Origin: Parasponia andersonii
Lineage: Eukaryota; Streptophyta; Magnoliopsida; Rosales; Cannabaceae
Direction: 5' to 3'
DNA length: 64,000 nucleotides
Assembly: GCA_002914805.1 (NCBI GenBank)
Contig: JXTB01000516.1
Span: 180,287-244,286, forward strand
Below the pieces are notes generated by a model that worked only from the letters and a program-made list of their open reading frames with translations, did not search any database and was not told where the DNA came from. Shown piece after piece: positions 33,974 to 47,016 of the stretch. Within the stretch, counting starts at the first letter, position 1; each line of letters begins with the position of its first letter. A program made the position numbers and the translations under genes.

Positions 33974-36900
33974 TCACACGTAATACTTCTTCAGGTGTTG
34001 GGCGTTCCACGTGTTTGGTAGGCTCTTCCTGGTCTTGAGTTCTTTCAGGACGTACGCACCATTGTCGAGTGCCTTAATCACCTCATAGGGCCTGACCCAG
34101 TTAGAGTCCAGCTTCGAGGAGTTTCCTGTCCTGACTCTCAAGATCCAGTCTCTGGCGTTAAACCGGCGAGTGCTAACCTTCTTCGCGTAGTAGGATCTGG
34201 CCTGCTGGTGATACGAGGCTAGGTGGACTAAGGCCATGTCCCTTGTTTCTTCCAGGAGATCTGTGTTATAGCTTAGCTGCTGCTCGTTCAGTGATGTATC
34301 TCTTATCACTTCGGAGCGAAGGGTCGGGAGGCCAATCTTGGTCAGGATCATAGCTTCTAACCCGTAGACCATGGCGAACGATGTTCTTTCCATTGACCTC
34401 CGCTCTATGGTTCGATGGGCCCACACGATGGCCGGTAGCTCTTCTAACCACCCGCCTTTGGCCTCATGCAAGTACTTTTTTATATTGCTGAATATGGCCT
34501 TGTTCGTTGCTTCTGCTTGGCCGTTCCCTTGAGGGTAATTTACGGATGAGAACCTGAGCCTTATATTATACAACTCACAAAGGTCCTTTAGCTTTGTGTT
34601 CTGGAACTGCATACCGTGATCGACGTGTATCTCTCTCGGAATTCCGTACTGACAGATTATGTTTTTCCAAATAAAGTTAATCGTGTCTGCCTTGTTGACG
34701 GTTATGTAGGCTTCAGCTTCTACCCATTTGATGAAATAATCAGTGACCAGTAAGACATACCTTTTTCCCCTTGGACTTTTGGGGAGCTCTTCGATGATGT
34801 CTAGTCCCCTAAAGGTAGTTTACAGATGAGAAGCTGAGCCTTATATTATACAACTCACACAGGTCCTTTAGCTTCGCGTTCTGGAACTGCGTGCCATGAT
34901 CGACGTGTATCTCTCTCGAAATTTCGTACCGACAGATTATATTTTTCCAAATAAAGTTAATCGTGTCTGCCTTGTTGACGGTTATGTAGGCTTCAGTTTC
35001 TACCCATTTGGTGAAATAATCAGTGGCCAGTAAGACATACTTTTTTCCCCTTGAACTTCCGGGGAGCTCTTAGATGATGTCCGGTCCCCATTTAGCGAAA
35101 AGCCAAAGAGTTATGTTCGAATGGAGTTCCTTCGCAGGTTGGCACTTCACAGGGGCGAACCTCTGGCACTTGTCATATTTCTTGACATACGGGGCCGCCT
35201 CGGTCATCATGTATGGCCAGAATTACCCGACAGTCAAGGCTTTGTGGGCGAGGCTGCGCCTGCCAAAATGGTTACCACACGCTTCTTCGTGGATTTCCTC
35301 CATCAGTTTCTGTGCCTCGATAGGGCTTACGCACCTCAGCATTGGTCCCATCATTGATCTCTGATACAGTCATTCCGCCACCATAGAATTCTGAGCAGCC
35401 TTTAGTTTGATTGACCTCGCTTTTTGGGGGTCTGCGGGCAAGTTCCCTGACACCAAATATTGAGTGATGGGTCTCATCCAGCCCTCATCCTCAGAGTCAG
35501 CTGCAAATACATGGCATGTGGGGGCCTCCAAGGGGCCTTTTATGTTTTCACCCTCTAGCAGAATCTCCGTATGTTCGGTCATTGCCCCGATCGATTCGCT
35601 TTTAGCTAATTCATCGACTTTTTGGTTCATCTCCCTAGGTATTTTTCTGATATCAAAACTGCTGAAACGGGATTTCGCCCTCATTACCTGGGAGAAGTAC
35701 CTATGTAATCTTGGCTCTTTTACTTCGAAGTCTCCCCTGACCTGACCCACAATCAGCTGCGAGTCAGTTTTTACTGCGATGTTCTCTACTCTGAAGTGCA
35801 AAGCTAATTCAAGGTCTTGCAGCAGCGTTTCATACTCCGCCTCATTGTTTGTCACCTGGAAACTGAGCCTCAAAGCTTTCTCTACCCTGAGTCCTGCTAG
35901 GTCTGCAAGACTATTCCGATACCTAACCCCGAGGCATTTGTGGATCTGTCGGTGTATAGGGTCCAGGCTGAAGGGGCGTGAGGCGGGAACATCTGAAGTG
36001 GGTCATACGGATTGCCGAAGGACTGAATTTCCACCAAGAAGTCCGTGATGACATGCCCTTTCTTAGCTATTCGAGGCCGATATCCGATGTCGTATATCCC
36101 CAGCTCTATGGCCCACTTGGTTAGTCATCCCAACAGGTTTAGCTTGGCCAAGATCTGCCGGATGGGGAAATTCGTATACACCATAACTGGGTGTGCCTTG
36201 AAGTATTGCCTGAGTCTCTTCTTAGCGTTGACCAAAGCTAGGACCAATCTCTCCGCCACACTATATCGCGTTTTAGCATCCAGGAGCATGCGGCTCGCGT
36301 AAAACACAGGCTTCTTCTTGCTGTCTTCCTCGATGAACAGCATGACATTGATCGCTACTTTGAAAACTGCCAAATAAGTGTACAGGCGCTGTCCTTCTGC
36401 TGGGGAAGCCAGGATAGGCGGATGACTTAAGTACAGCTTAAGCTCCGTCAGTGCTCTGTCCTGCTCCTCCCCCCAGATGACAGTGGAGCTTTTCTTTATG
36501 CACTGGAAGAAGGGCTTGCATCGGTCAGACATCTTGGAGACAAAACGGCTGAGGGCGGCTATCTTCCCGGTTAGGTGCTGGACCTCCTGAACGGTCGATA
36601 GTCTTTTCTCGTTTGCGATAGAGGACAGCTGGGTCGGGTTGGCCTTAATGGCCCTTCTGCTCACAATATGTCCCAGGAACTGGCCAGAGGACACCCTAAA
36701 CATGCACTTCTTGGGGTTCAAACACATCCGGTATTGCCTCAGGATTTGGAAACATTCATCCAGATGTCCCAGATGGTCCGAAGCCTCCTTGCTCTTTACG
36801 GCCATGTCATCGATGTAGACTTCCATTGTCTTCCGAGCAGTCTAGAGAACATTTTGTTCATGAGCATCTGGTAGGTTACCCCTGCGTTCTTCAAGCTGAA

Positions 36901-39764
36901 AGGCATGTGCCTGTAACAGTACAGACCTCGCTCCATAATGAACGCCGTGTGGATCTGGTCTTCCTCGTATAGAAGAATCTGGTTGTATCTGGAGTAGGCG
37001 TCCAGGAAGCTCATCCTGTCAAAACCAGCTGTAGCGTCGACCATTTGGTCGATCTCGGCCGGGGGAAACTGTATTTTGGGTAGGCCTTGTTTAGGTTAGT
37101 GAAGTCTATACAAGTGCGGTCATCACCATTTTTTTTCTTCACCACCACCGGGTTGGAGACCCAGCACGAGTATATGCATTCCACAATCAGGCCATTCTTT
37201 AGTAGCATCTCTACCTTCTTATTGATCATCCTATTTTTCTCCAGCGTGAACCTCCTGGGCCTCTGTCTGATCGGAGGGAAATTGGGGTCTGCATTCAATC
37301 GGTGGCAGGCGTACGCGGGATCTATCCTAGGCATGTCATCATGGGACCACACGAAGACATCTTCATTTCGCCTAAGGAACCCCAACAGTTCGCTCTTTTC
37401 TTCCTCGGGCAACAGGGCCCCGATTAGAACTACCTTCCCAGCTCTACCTTTTTTAAAGGGACCATCACCAGGTCCTCAATCGTGGATTCTGGCCCGTTAG
37501 ACTCTTCTTCGATCCGCTTCATGTACGCTGGCAGGCGGTCCTTTGATTGCTATCTGTCCTCCTTCGAGGCACTCATGTTCGCATCGGACCTACTCAGGGT
37601 GATTGAGAAACATTTCTTCATGGAGGCCTAGTCTCCTTTAACATCTATCGTGTAAGTGCTGTCCTTTGATAGATATCTCAAGACCTGGTAGAGGGTGGAG
37701 GCGACCCAATGCATGGCGTGGATCCACCCTCTCCCCATGATGACGTTGAAGGAAGACTGGTAGTCGATGACAACGAAATCCACATCCAAGCATCTTTCTG
37801 CGGCACAGACCTTCAGAGTCACGACGTGTAAAGGGCTGACCCTAGCGCTGTTGAAGGCGAACAGTGGCTGACAGATCGGCTTGAGCACATTTCGATTCAG
37901 GCCCATGCTCTCGAACATGCTAAGGAACAAGACGTCGATGCTACTTCCGTCGTCGATTAGGACCCTCCCGACCAATGTGGAGTCAATCTGTAGCTTAATC
38001 ACCAAGGGGTCATCATGAGGCAGGCGCATCGTGGTCAGGTCTTGCTGGGTGAAGGCGATAAGAGCGGCTGAGGTATAGCTTTCTTCCGTCGTCATATGGT
38101 TCACGGAATGGCCCATCCCTCTTAGGCGCTTCACCCTTTCCTCGGTCCTCTTTTGGTACTTTTCCTTCTCCTCCTGACCCTGGGTCGACTCTGGTCTACC
38201 TATGATCATTGGAATTATCCTCAGAGTTTGTTCTTCTGATCCAGAGGCTTGGATCTACTTTCCCTTCTCAGGTCTGGTGGCATCCTCCTTCGGCTGGCTT
38301 TTGCCCATCTTTACATACTACTTCAACTTCCCGGCTTAGATTGCCATCATAACCTACGCCTAAAGGCTACGACAGTTGATGGTATCATGTCCGTGATCTT
38401 TGTGAAGTTGGCAGTACCTGCTCCTATTTTTCATATGCTCAGGAACACCGGACTTGGGCGGGTCTTTGAAAATGCTCCTGTCCCTAATCTGGAGGTAGAT
38501 CACGTCGATCGGCATGTTGAGCTCATATTTTGGCAGAGCCTCCTCTTACTGCTCTCTTGATCGCCTCGAGCTGGGGCTTCTTGCTTCGTAGATGGCCCCT
38601 GGGCCGATGCAGGCATCTACATTCCTTGCGGGGTCAGGGTTTGTGCCGGCACCATTGTTATCACGGCGGAGGCCTTGGGCGCTTTCTGGTGGCTTTCCAG
38701 CACCCTAAATACCCCCTCTGACTTTTCCTGGATATCTGCCATATCGTATGGCAAATTCAAAAGCAGATGGTCCGACAGCATCGACCCTGGCTGTAGGCCT
38801 CTGACGAATGAGCTCGCGGCCTGTGCCGAGTCGATGTTGTGCACCGGGGACATTACATCTAGGAAATGCGACAAGTATTTTCTTGGAGATTCGCTAGCAG
38901 ATTGCTCTAACCAGTCGAGGTTTTACATGATTTTCTGCTGCCTCCTGGCACCGACGTACTGCTTTAAGAACAGTTTGCAAAAGTCTTCAAACCCGTTTCT
39001 GGACTTCTCCAGGAGTTGTCTGAACCGGCAGGGTGGTGGAGAAGACTTTGCAAGTCACAGCCTCGTCCCTAGTCTCCAAGGTCATCTTCTGTTGAAATTG
39101 GTATATGTGATCGAGGGGGTCAGTCTTTCCCTCGAATGGTCTAAAGGTTGGGGTTGTGAAGTCCTTTGGCTTAGGCTCCAACTGGATCCAATCAGCGAAG
39201 GTCGTCTGATTGATTCCTCACACGGTCTACTCTGCCAGATCATCGGGGTCCGGCTGTGATGGACTCCGAGTCTCTTACTTTGCTCCGCCATCATCTCTTG
39301 TTTCTAGTTGAGAAGTGCACCTACTGGGCTTTCTTGGTGCCTTCTGTCCAACGCTGCTCTGGCTTAGAAAGGCTTTGTCTGGCTCTGCCACTCTCCCTTC
39401 ATCCGTGATCTGGATGGGGCGGGGACTTCTATCAGCGGTTGGCCCTCGAACTCTTGTTGGACCTTTTCGTCAGAGTCCTCCCTTCGCCTGCTCTTGGCTT
39501 CGCTTGCCAGTAGCTCTTCGAGGCAGGCATTATCCCTACGCACCTCTGCGACTTTGTCTTTTAAACCTATGATGGCCTCGTGGGCTATCTTTGCCTTCTG
39601 GTTTGTTTCTGCCAGGGCGGCAAGCATTTGGTCTAGCTTTTACTCCAGGCCTGCTCTTGCTTCCCGGGAGCTCTCTTTGGCGTCAGGACGTGTGCTCCTA
39701 GTTGTCATTCTTGAGGGTGCCATTCGACGTTATATGGCCTTTTGTTCGGGGAGAGCACGATCAT
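33974..39764 (-). pseudogene. TatB gag-pol remnant
   Basis: ATG at 39764 opens gag but TGA follows after 19 codons. Recognisable parts on the minus strand: gag (FRPFEGKTDPLDHIYQFQQK; MSHFLDVMSPVHN), a zinc-knuckle-like YCQLHKDHGHDTINC near 38363-38410, protease (VLIDDGSSIDVLF, with Asp-Asp-Gly rather than Asp-Thr/Ser-Gly), RT (YSCWVSNPVVVKKKNG, FSLKNAGVTYQ, EVYIDDMAVKS with the YIDD box intact), RNase H (KPVFYASRMLLDAKTRYSVA), archaeal-type RNase H (FQVTNNEAEYETLLQDLELA), integrase (QGNGQAEATNK) and the integrase tail ending at TGA 33974. Frameshifts separate the RT blocks, and integrase carries a 280-bp duplication. Confidence 0.88.
34531..35090 (-). repeat. ~280-bp tandem duplication in TatB integrase
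   Basis: The block containing ttatattatacaactcac at 34561 recurs at 34841 (offset 280), and likewise acggttatgtaggcttca. The copies differ at about twenty positions by eye, so the duplication is old. 280 is not a multiple of three, so it breaks the integrase frame. It covers the part between the first two catalytic aspartates. Confidence 0.85.
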
Positions 39765-39797
39765 GAGACTCCTGTTTCTTCTCTCACACTCAATTGA

Positions 39798-39815
39798 TTC
39801 CCACAGACGGCGCCA
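39798..39815 (-). promoter_or_regulatory. Primer-binding site of TatB
   Basis: In element orientation TGGCGCCGTCTGTGGGAA begins three bases (gtt) after the 5' LTR. TGGCGCC pairs with a tRNA 3' end terminating GGCGCCA. This form is common in plant Tat elements; the exact tRNA was not determined. Confidence 0.75.
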
Positions 39816-39818
39816 AAC

Positions 39819-40611
39819 TATTAGTACTGTTCTTACCAGCTGTCCATGTGTCTCTTAACTGCTGACGTCATGTCCATTAACTGTCTACGTATCCTTGTTA
39901 TCCCGGAGTGCCTTTAGCCTCAGGTTGAGACGGAGAGATGGGGGTGGCCACCTGCAAAGACTCTCCGATGCTTAAGTCAGAGATTTATCCCTGTGACTAA
40001 ATAGCAAGAATTCAGTTTTTCTCTGTAAATATTTTTTTTTGTATATATCTCTTTGTTTAGGGAGGAAACAAGGCTTATATATATAATCCTAGAATTGGGA
40101 GCTTTCTGGCTCTCAATCTCAGGATCGAGTACCTTTTTCTATCATGATTTATTCCAGAAATCACGGGCTGTGGTTACCGTGACCTCCCTTGCATCGTCGC
40201 GGCCTATTTTCCACCATCCCCTACGACTCCAGCCTGTCGGGGATGAGATTTTGACAAGCCGCCATTCTGTCAGGACGGCTTGTCCAATGTGCGCACCTAC
40301 CCAAGATCGCATTTAATGCTCTGTATGGGTTTGGAGTGGTGAGCTGCTTCCCACGGTTTTCTGGCGGAAGACCCTTGAGGCTCTAGACCCCCAGTTGTCG
40401 AGGTAAGAATCGGACTGAGCCGAATCCATCCAGGGTCTGGGATGGGTTCGGCCCTGGCCTCGGACAGCCAATAGGCCTATGCGGTACCACGTGCGACTCG
40501 CATGGCTTTTAATCAGTCACTCTGGACACGTGTTGGATGGTGTGCCCCCTTTGTGGCCTGTTTTGCCACTTAGTCGTCTACGTAATGTATGATTTAGAAA
40601 TGGGTCCCACA
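39819..40611 (-). repeat. 5' LTR of TatB
   Basis: 793 bp; plus strand tattagtactgttcttacca to atgggtcccaca, so in element orientation it starts TGTGGGACCC. The terminal CACCAACA of the 3' LTR is TACTAATA here through transitions. The TATA box is in ttatatatataat at about 40075-40087. Confidence 0.9.
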
Positions 40612-40616
40612 TTGGT

Positions 40617-42019
40617 TACAAGAAATTGCATATTTCTTTCATAAAGCTGGGAATAGCTTTTTTGATTGATCCATTATAGCTAAAATTTAAGATAATTGAT
40701 AAATTTTAAATCACGTTTGTTAGAATTTGTAAAAATTTTGTGAATTATACTTGATGGTAATCATTTCCGTTAGAATACTTACATATAATATATAGTTACT
40801 ATTTTTCTAATTTTTTTCAGTCTCAAATAGCTAATTCTTTTCATACATATTTAAGTGGCTAGCCAACTTTAGGCACCACAACTTTAGGCATACATATTTA
40901 AACTCTTGAAAAAAAAAAAAGGAAAAAAAATGGGGGTATTTTGTTAAATTTTGTCATTTTTTATAATTATTTTGAATAATTTAAACTCTTTTTATTTTAA
41001 ATAATTGTTATTTTCACTTAAGCTATTTTTTTAAAAAAGGGAAAGACAATAATAATCAGTTTTAATAATTATTATTTTCAATATATATTTTATTCAATAA
41101 ACAAAATTTTCAAGTTTAATTAAATTTGTGGGCTCAGTTCCATGTGGTTGGAAAACATAAATTGAAGGTTTAATTTGATATAAATAAAAAAGTGTACGCT
41201 TTTTTTTTTTTTGGATAAAACACTAAATGTTGTGGAGTTTTTTTTATATATTATATAATAATAATAATAATAATGAGGGTAGATCTATTTCTACCCTTTT
41301 TTTTCTCACCTCGATAAAAGTTAAATATTTTCTTGACACACTCCTTTTAAAAGTTTCGCATTCCAAAATTAGTCATATTAAATAAAATTTCTTTTCACAC
41401 TTACTAGTTTTGAAACTCTCTCATTCATTTGTCTTCTTCTTTAACTTTTTGCTTTCTCAACAAAAATTCACCCCAAAAAATCAATATATTTTAATAATTT
41501 TTTTAATTATAAGAATAGAGGGACTAACTTTCAAGATTCAAAATATTAATAATTTTTCATTTTTTAAAATAGAAAATCATTTATATATTTCTCCTAAAAA
41601 TTTAGAGTTCTTAAATAATTTTCTAGGATTCTCTAGAATTAGAGAGATGTTAGACTTCTTGAATCGTTTTTTTAAGGCTCTTGAGAAGTAGAGAGAGATA
41701 ATTAAAGTTCTTGAATCATTTTTTGGGTTCTTGAGAACTAAAAATAGTTATTCTTGAATTATTTGTTTGAATTGTTGAGAGAAATTGTTAAATTTGAACT
41801 CATATATAAATATATATATATATATATATAAACTTAATTAAGCTAAAATATTTTGATTTCTTAAAATTTTAAAGGATTTGCTTTATCAATCGTGTTTAAG
41901 GGTGTCTGAAGATAAAAGTTGTATCTAAGAAAGAATATTCTAATTATTCAATAGTATTGGCATCTAATATATATTTGTATTAGTTTATGTTAGTTTATTT
42001 TTGTTATTTAAAAATTACT
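40617..42019. other. AT-rich intergenic DNA right of TatB
   Basis: No gene supported. It contains the second copy of the upstream block (41342-41512) and then loose ~55-bp repeats of the form ttcttgaatcrttttttt...ttcttgaga (about 41620-41790), and (TA)n near 41810-41830. Confidence 0.5.
41342..41512. repeat. Duplicated upstream block, copy without gene
   Basis: Matches 25720-25945 (the region upstream of the broken zinc-finger gene) in order and orientation, lacking part of the CTT-rich middle. Before TatB inserted, the two blocks would have been only about 2.2 kb apart. Confidence 0.65.
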
Positions 42020-42680
42020 AAATGAGAGATAACAAGAGAAATAAATTGGTGGCAATAGAGTCAATTTAATGATAATAATAATAATTGGTACGTTGATTAA
42101 TTCTCTAATAAAGTAGAGAGTCTTGATGAATCCGAGTATATATATAGGTAAACGTAGTTATTTTTTTAGTTATTAGATCATCATTTAATGGTGATTCAAC
42201 GGCTATAATGAGTTATATAAAAAGACGTATATCGTTAATGCTATTTCTCTTTTTTATCTTTTATTAAAAAAAATGTGCATGATAAATTATCATTAGTCAA
42301 AATGATACTTATACATAGGTAAAAAAAAAAACTATTAGATTAGTACAAAAATATATATATATATATATATTTATTTATTTATGGGTCAGAATACGTGGCC
42401 GTTGGAGATTGTTTTTAGAGCTACTAATTTTTGTTACAAAACAAATATATTTAAGTTACAATTGGTGTTGGACATATATACATATATATATAGCAAAATA
42501 CGTCATATTTATTGCCTAAAAAGTAATTAATTTGGAAGAGTTTGATAAAGTTTTCAGACGTTATTGATATAGAATCCGATTACTTTTAACAAATGTTTTC
42601 AGAAACTAAATTTTCAAAGCCAAACTCGCTAGGGTTGAGTATATCCCATATGTTGACAAACAACTAAATCCCATATATCC

Positions 42681-42722
<42 letters not shown>

Positions 42723-42895
42723 ATATATATGATGTGTGTCACAACGAATTGATTAATAATAATCCCTCTAGAGAACGACTATAATCTTTATAAAGTTGAT
42801 AATTAAATTAAGGGTGACAAACAACAACAACCAAAATTACAATTACTCCTTTTTCAAGTCTTATGATAACTCTTTTCAAATGACAATTACCCCTT
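42020..42895. repeat. Duplicated segment, left copy (gene lost)
   Basis: It matches 54854-56085 over nearly its whole length: aaatgagagataacaagaga, gaatacgtggcc, ttacaattggtgttggac, ttcagacgttattgat, and gtgtgtcacaacgaattgat. It ends within attacccctt at 42895, where a gypsy LTR begins; the right copy continues from the same point towards the intact zinc-finger gene. Confidence 0.85.
42146..42346 (-). mobile_element. (TA)n-flanked MITE, copy 2
   Basis: About 200 bp, inverted relative to copy 1; the internal palindrome is seen as agatcatcatttaatggtgatt. It occupies the same site as copy 3 (54981), after gccgagtatatatatagg-type sequence, so it predates the segment duplication. Confidence 0.6.
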
Positions 42896-45458
42896 TATCA
42901 CGACCAAAAATCCAAGATCGTGAGTGTGTAATAATTTTAAGTGTTAATGTAGATAAAAAATAATTTTTTTTATACTTAGGTTTTACATTTTAATCCTTAA
43001 ATACCGTTGTTTTCATAGTAAGGAGAATCTCTAAAAATCTTCAAAGAAAGTCTAATGATTTTTGTTAAATAATTTTGGTTAGTGAAGATTATGGATATAA
43101 AGTCCATAAATTGATTTCACTCATTTAAAACTAGTTTTACAAGAAAATGACCAAAATTCTAAGTACTTTATAATTTTAGAAATATGCTCCTTAGAAACTA
43201 TAATGTCCCTTTTTAACACTAAGTCCTCAAATGGTAGCAATGACATACTTATACACCCACTTATCGTAAATATATGGCATCTGACTAAACAATTTACTTA
43301 GAAATGAGAAAGAGAAAGGTTAGAATACCAACTAAGACACAAAGAGAGTCACAGACATGAATTAATAATGTATTCATCCCATAGAAATCTTATCCCGAAC
43401 ACACAATACCTGAAAGGGAAGGAAATGAAGGGGGTGAGCTTAGAAACCCGTAAGAAACCCAAATTACTACTTTTTGAAGGTCATATTCTTTATTAAGTCC
43501 CTATATGGTTAGCTATGCTCAAAAAAATCATAAAAGTATAGTAGTAAATCAAATCCAAAAGTTCATAAGAGGAAGTATATAGGTAAAGTATAAAAGAGAA
43601 ACCTGTGTGTCATCTCAACCAGCTCAGTATTCGAGAGCTCGCATAATCTCATCACGGGACCTCGAATAACTCTCCTTATGATTACCAATCCCAGAATACT
43701 AGAGGGACACTCTAATGTCTCACCCGCTGAACTAGAGGGGCATCGTATACCTGTACATACTGGGTGGAAGCAATCGAGAGAGAGGCACTAACCTTTGCCT
43801 AATTACTAATCTAGAATTATTGGAAAGACACCCATGTGTCTCATCTACTAGACTAGAGGGGTATCGAATGCCTAAACCGGTCGGGTGGGAGCAACCAAAA
43901 AAGAAATATGTTCATAATATGAACCAACTCAAATGCCTTGAGCTCATATTACATTGTCTCACCCTAGAATGTCGACACACACCATGTGAATCAACACCCT
44001 AAGTTCAACCCCAAACTCAAATCTCAAGCTCAATCCTGAGCTCAATTGTACACATGGCTATGTATCTTGGACCTCTATATGGGTTTACAGACTTGCACTG
44101 ATGATTAAAAGTGCACACTCTGCCAACTAAAAGGTCCTATATAGATTTATAAACTTTACCAATGGTGGGATCAAACCACCAACTAGATGTCTCATGACAC
44201 CCAAGTACCCCTAGTGTGGTCTTAAAACTCACACCACAATTACTAAACTTGAATTATCGTACCATACTTACCATTTCTGTTCTTAGAAAACCAATAGTAT
44301 AATGACTGCAATTAGGAGAAATCCCAAAATTCAAACTTGCATGAAAAGCATCTACAAATTACACAGTAAGAACTATAACCATCTTAATTTCACCAGAAAA
44401 TTTATATATCCATCAAAAATCCAAAATAAATACATAATCTCAACATTTAGACCTACATGAAAACATCCATAACTATACAATACAGTCCAGAGTAATCTAC
44501 GAGCATTCCAGAACAATCCATAACCAAATCAATTCACCAGACAGTTCGTATAATTATATAAAGTAATAAAATTCACATAATCAAGTCTATAGGCAAAAGG
44601 TTATAGAAATTAAGTAAGTGAGTCCCTCTATCTTGATAGAGTAGCGATATAACTTTAAAGAGTACGTTTAGTATCGTTTGGTGGTCGTTCAGAGGATCAA
44701 GAGTCATTCTTAGACCTTTGATTACTTGTTTTGAAACGTCATTTTTCCAAAGGATCCTCAAATCAAGGAATAGTTCTCACCATTGATCCTCTAGCACCTA
44801 AATTAGCTTATGAGATCAAGGCGAAACTTTGCCCACAACACGCAAAATGAGACGAAATTAGAACCACTCTATTTCATTTTTTATGTCGGATACTAAACAT
44901 AGTGAATATATATCAAACTTCCCTATTTTACGAGTATACCACAAATATAACATTTATTTTGAAAGTTAACGGTCAGATTAAAAGTCAACATTTAAAACTA
45001 AAAAAAAAACTTAATATTATTCAAAAATGGCAGATTTCTATTTGGGCAAAATGGGGCTATGAAATGCATACCAATAGATTATTTCAACGAGATGAATCGA
45101 ACCAGACTGGTCTTGGGATTTTTCGTCACCAAAAACAACGATTGTAGCTGATATTCTCCATGGTTGTTGTGCCTCCTATTGGCGGTATGGAGCTCCAGTG
45201 ACCCAGGGGTATTAGCGGCGAGTTACTGGTAGTCAGGCAGACTATTCTAGGTAGTCAACGACAGTTTTCGATGGCTAGAGGTGTCTCATGTGGTGGTGGG
45301 TGATGGAATTGTTCACGGCTGAAGGGAGAGGGAGAGAGAGTCAGGTGAGCAGGAGAGAGAAGGAAAGAAAAACAAATGAGGGGGGAAGGGCCACGTGGGT
45401 TTGGTCAAATGGCACTGTGCAATTTCTTGAAATTGCACTTTGGCCCCCAGGTCTAAAA

Positions 45459-46966
45459 TGTTGAGAAATTAAGGTTTATTCTTATTTTGAAGATAACAAA
45501 CATTTGATTTAGTACTAATTATTTAACTTGAGTGTGTAGTAAAATGGTATTAAAATTCTACCTCAAGTTAATCAAGGAATTAAGCTTGAAGATGGATGCA
45601 TATGGACATATTAGAATCAAGCTTGAAGATGAACAATCAAGATACAAGTTCGTGTCTAGATAGGATATATTCATACTTAGTCTTGTATTTGATTTAGTTC
45701 ATTATATATAAATTCTCTTTGCATTGGCTTATACTTTCAAAAGAATTCTCAAAATTCTTTCAAATGAATTTTCAAACAAATCTTCAAAAAATTAGCTAAA
45801 CTTTAAATCCACTAATTCTTAATTGTTTGAAAATAAATATCATTTCTAATCTAGCCCAAATATTCTCAAAAGTAAATTTTTTAATGTTAAAAAATATTTG
45901 AAAAAGAAAGTTTTAAGAACGACCAAAAATTGGTCCAAAGAAACCAAAAATAGGTTTCTGACCAATTTTAGTCGACCAGGTTTGGTCGACCAAAATAATG
46001 GCAAACAATGACCGTTGGAGCTGAACTGGCGTGTCAGACTCCAAAACTAATTTTTTTGGTCTACCAAAATCATTTCTGATCGACCAAAATTTTGACAGCA
46101 AGTTACCAACAGTAAAAAACAACTAGTTTTTGAAGATACCTTTAAATAGAGTCAAGTTTGATGACTTAAAACAAGAGAATATGAATGTATATTGATACTC
46201 AATTAGTTTCTAAGTGCAAAAGCTCTCTTTTTCTCAATTTTAACTTTCAAATCATATTGAGCCAATCTTAGAGCATCTATAGTGCATAATTCTCAAATCT
46301 CTTAAGCCAAAATTGTATTAATTACTTTGTAAGGAGAATTTGTGAGTGAGTGTTCACTCTTATTTATTGAAAAACCATTGAGTATGAGGTGAGGTTGTCA
46401 TTGGATTTATAAACAACTCGATATAGGTGAGGTTACCACCGGAGATATAAACAACCTGTGAGTTGGTGAGATTGGCACCATTGTCTAAACAATCTGTATA
46501 GGTGAGGTTATCACCGAAGTCAAAACAATCTGAGGTTAGGCGTGATAGAGTCGGAGTCAAGACTATTGTAAAGGCTAGGGTGTGCCTAAGAAGAATTTAT
46601 TCTATTTGTAAAAAGGTTAGTTAGGCCAATAATCTTGATCCAATAGTGGAAAGCTCAAAGTAAGTTGCCGAGGGCCGGGGACGTAGGCAAACCATCGTGT
46701 TTGTCGAACCTCATAAAAATTGAGTTTGTACTTTCTCTATCCCTACATTCTTTACTTTATTTCAAGCCGTTTAATTGAGTGTTTGATATTTAGTGTGCTT
46801 AATATACTTGCTATTATTGCTATATGTTTGTTATTATTGTTGATTTAGCTAAAAAGTTTCAAAATAGTGGTCTATAGTTTTGAATAGTTGAAAATTTTCT
46901 TAAAATATTTTAAATCCCAATTCATCCCTTCTTGAGTTGTCAATCTTGGGTTAATAATAGCTAATA
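45459..46966 (+). repeat. 5' LTR of Copia element
   Basis: 1,508 bp, from TGTTGAGAAATTAAGG to AATAGCTAATA (final CA mutated to TA). It contains repeated tggtcgaccaaaat phrases near 45970-46095 and a run of related gtgaggtt...acaatctg phrases near 46385-46530. Confidence 0.9.
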
Positions 46967-46968
46967 AT

Positions 46969-46980
46969 TGGTATCAGAGC
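46969..46980 (+). promoter_or_regulatory. Primer-binding site of Copia element
   Basis: TGGTATCAGAGC, an exact match to the plant initiator tRNA-Met primer site, lies two bases after the 5' LTR. Confidence 0.9.
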
Positions 46981-47016
46981 TTGGTACTCAATTTTAAAAG
47001 ACTTAACCATCTTGAG

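Larger units (their letters stand above)
27246..40611 (-). mobile_element. Complete Tat-lineage Ty3/gypsy element TatB
   Basis: 13,366 bp bounded by 5-bp target duplications TTGGT (27241-27245 and 40612-40616). LTRs are 39819-40611 (5') and 27246-28039 (3'). Order in element orientation: 5' LTR, primer site, gag, protease, RT/RNase H, archaeal-type RNase H, integrase, tandem array, antisense accessory gene, polypurine tract, 3' LTR. The LTRs differ by roughly 100 of 793 positions by hand count (~13%), mostly transitions, so the insertion is old. All coding parts are interrupted. Confidence 0.92.

Noticed and set aside
42465-42500. Deletion of MITE copy 4 from the left segment
   Set aside because: The left segment has only a short continuous (TA)n and no MITE scraps, so an empty site is simpler than precise loss, although loss cannot be fully excluded.
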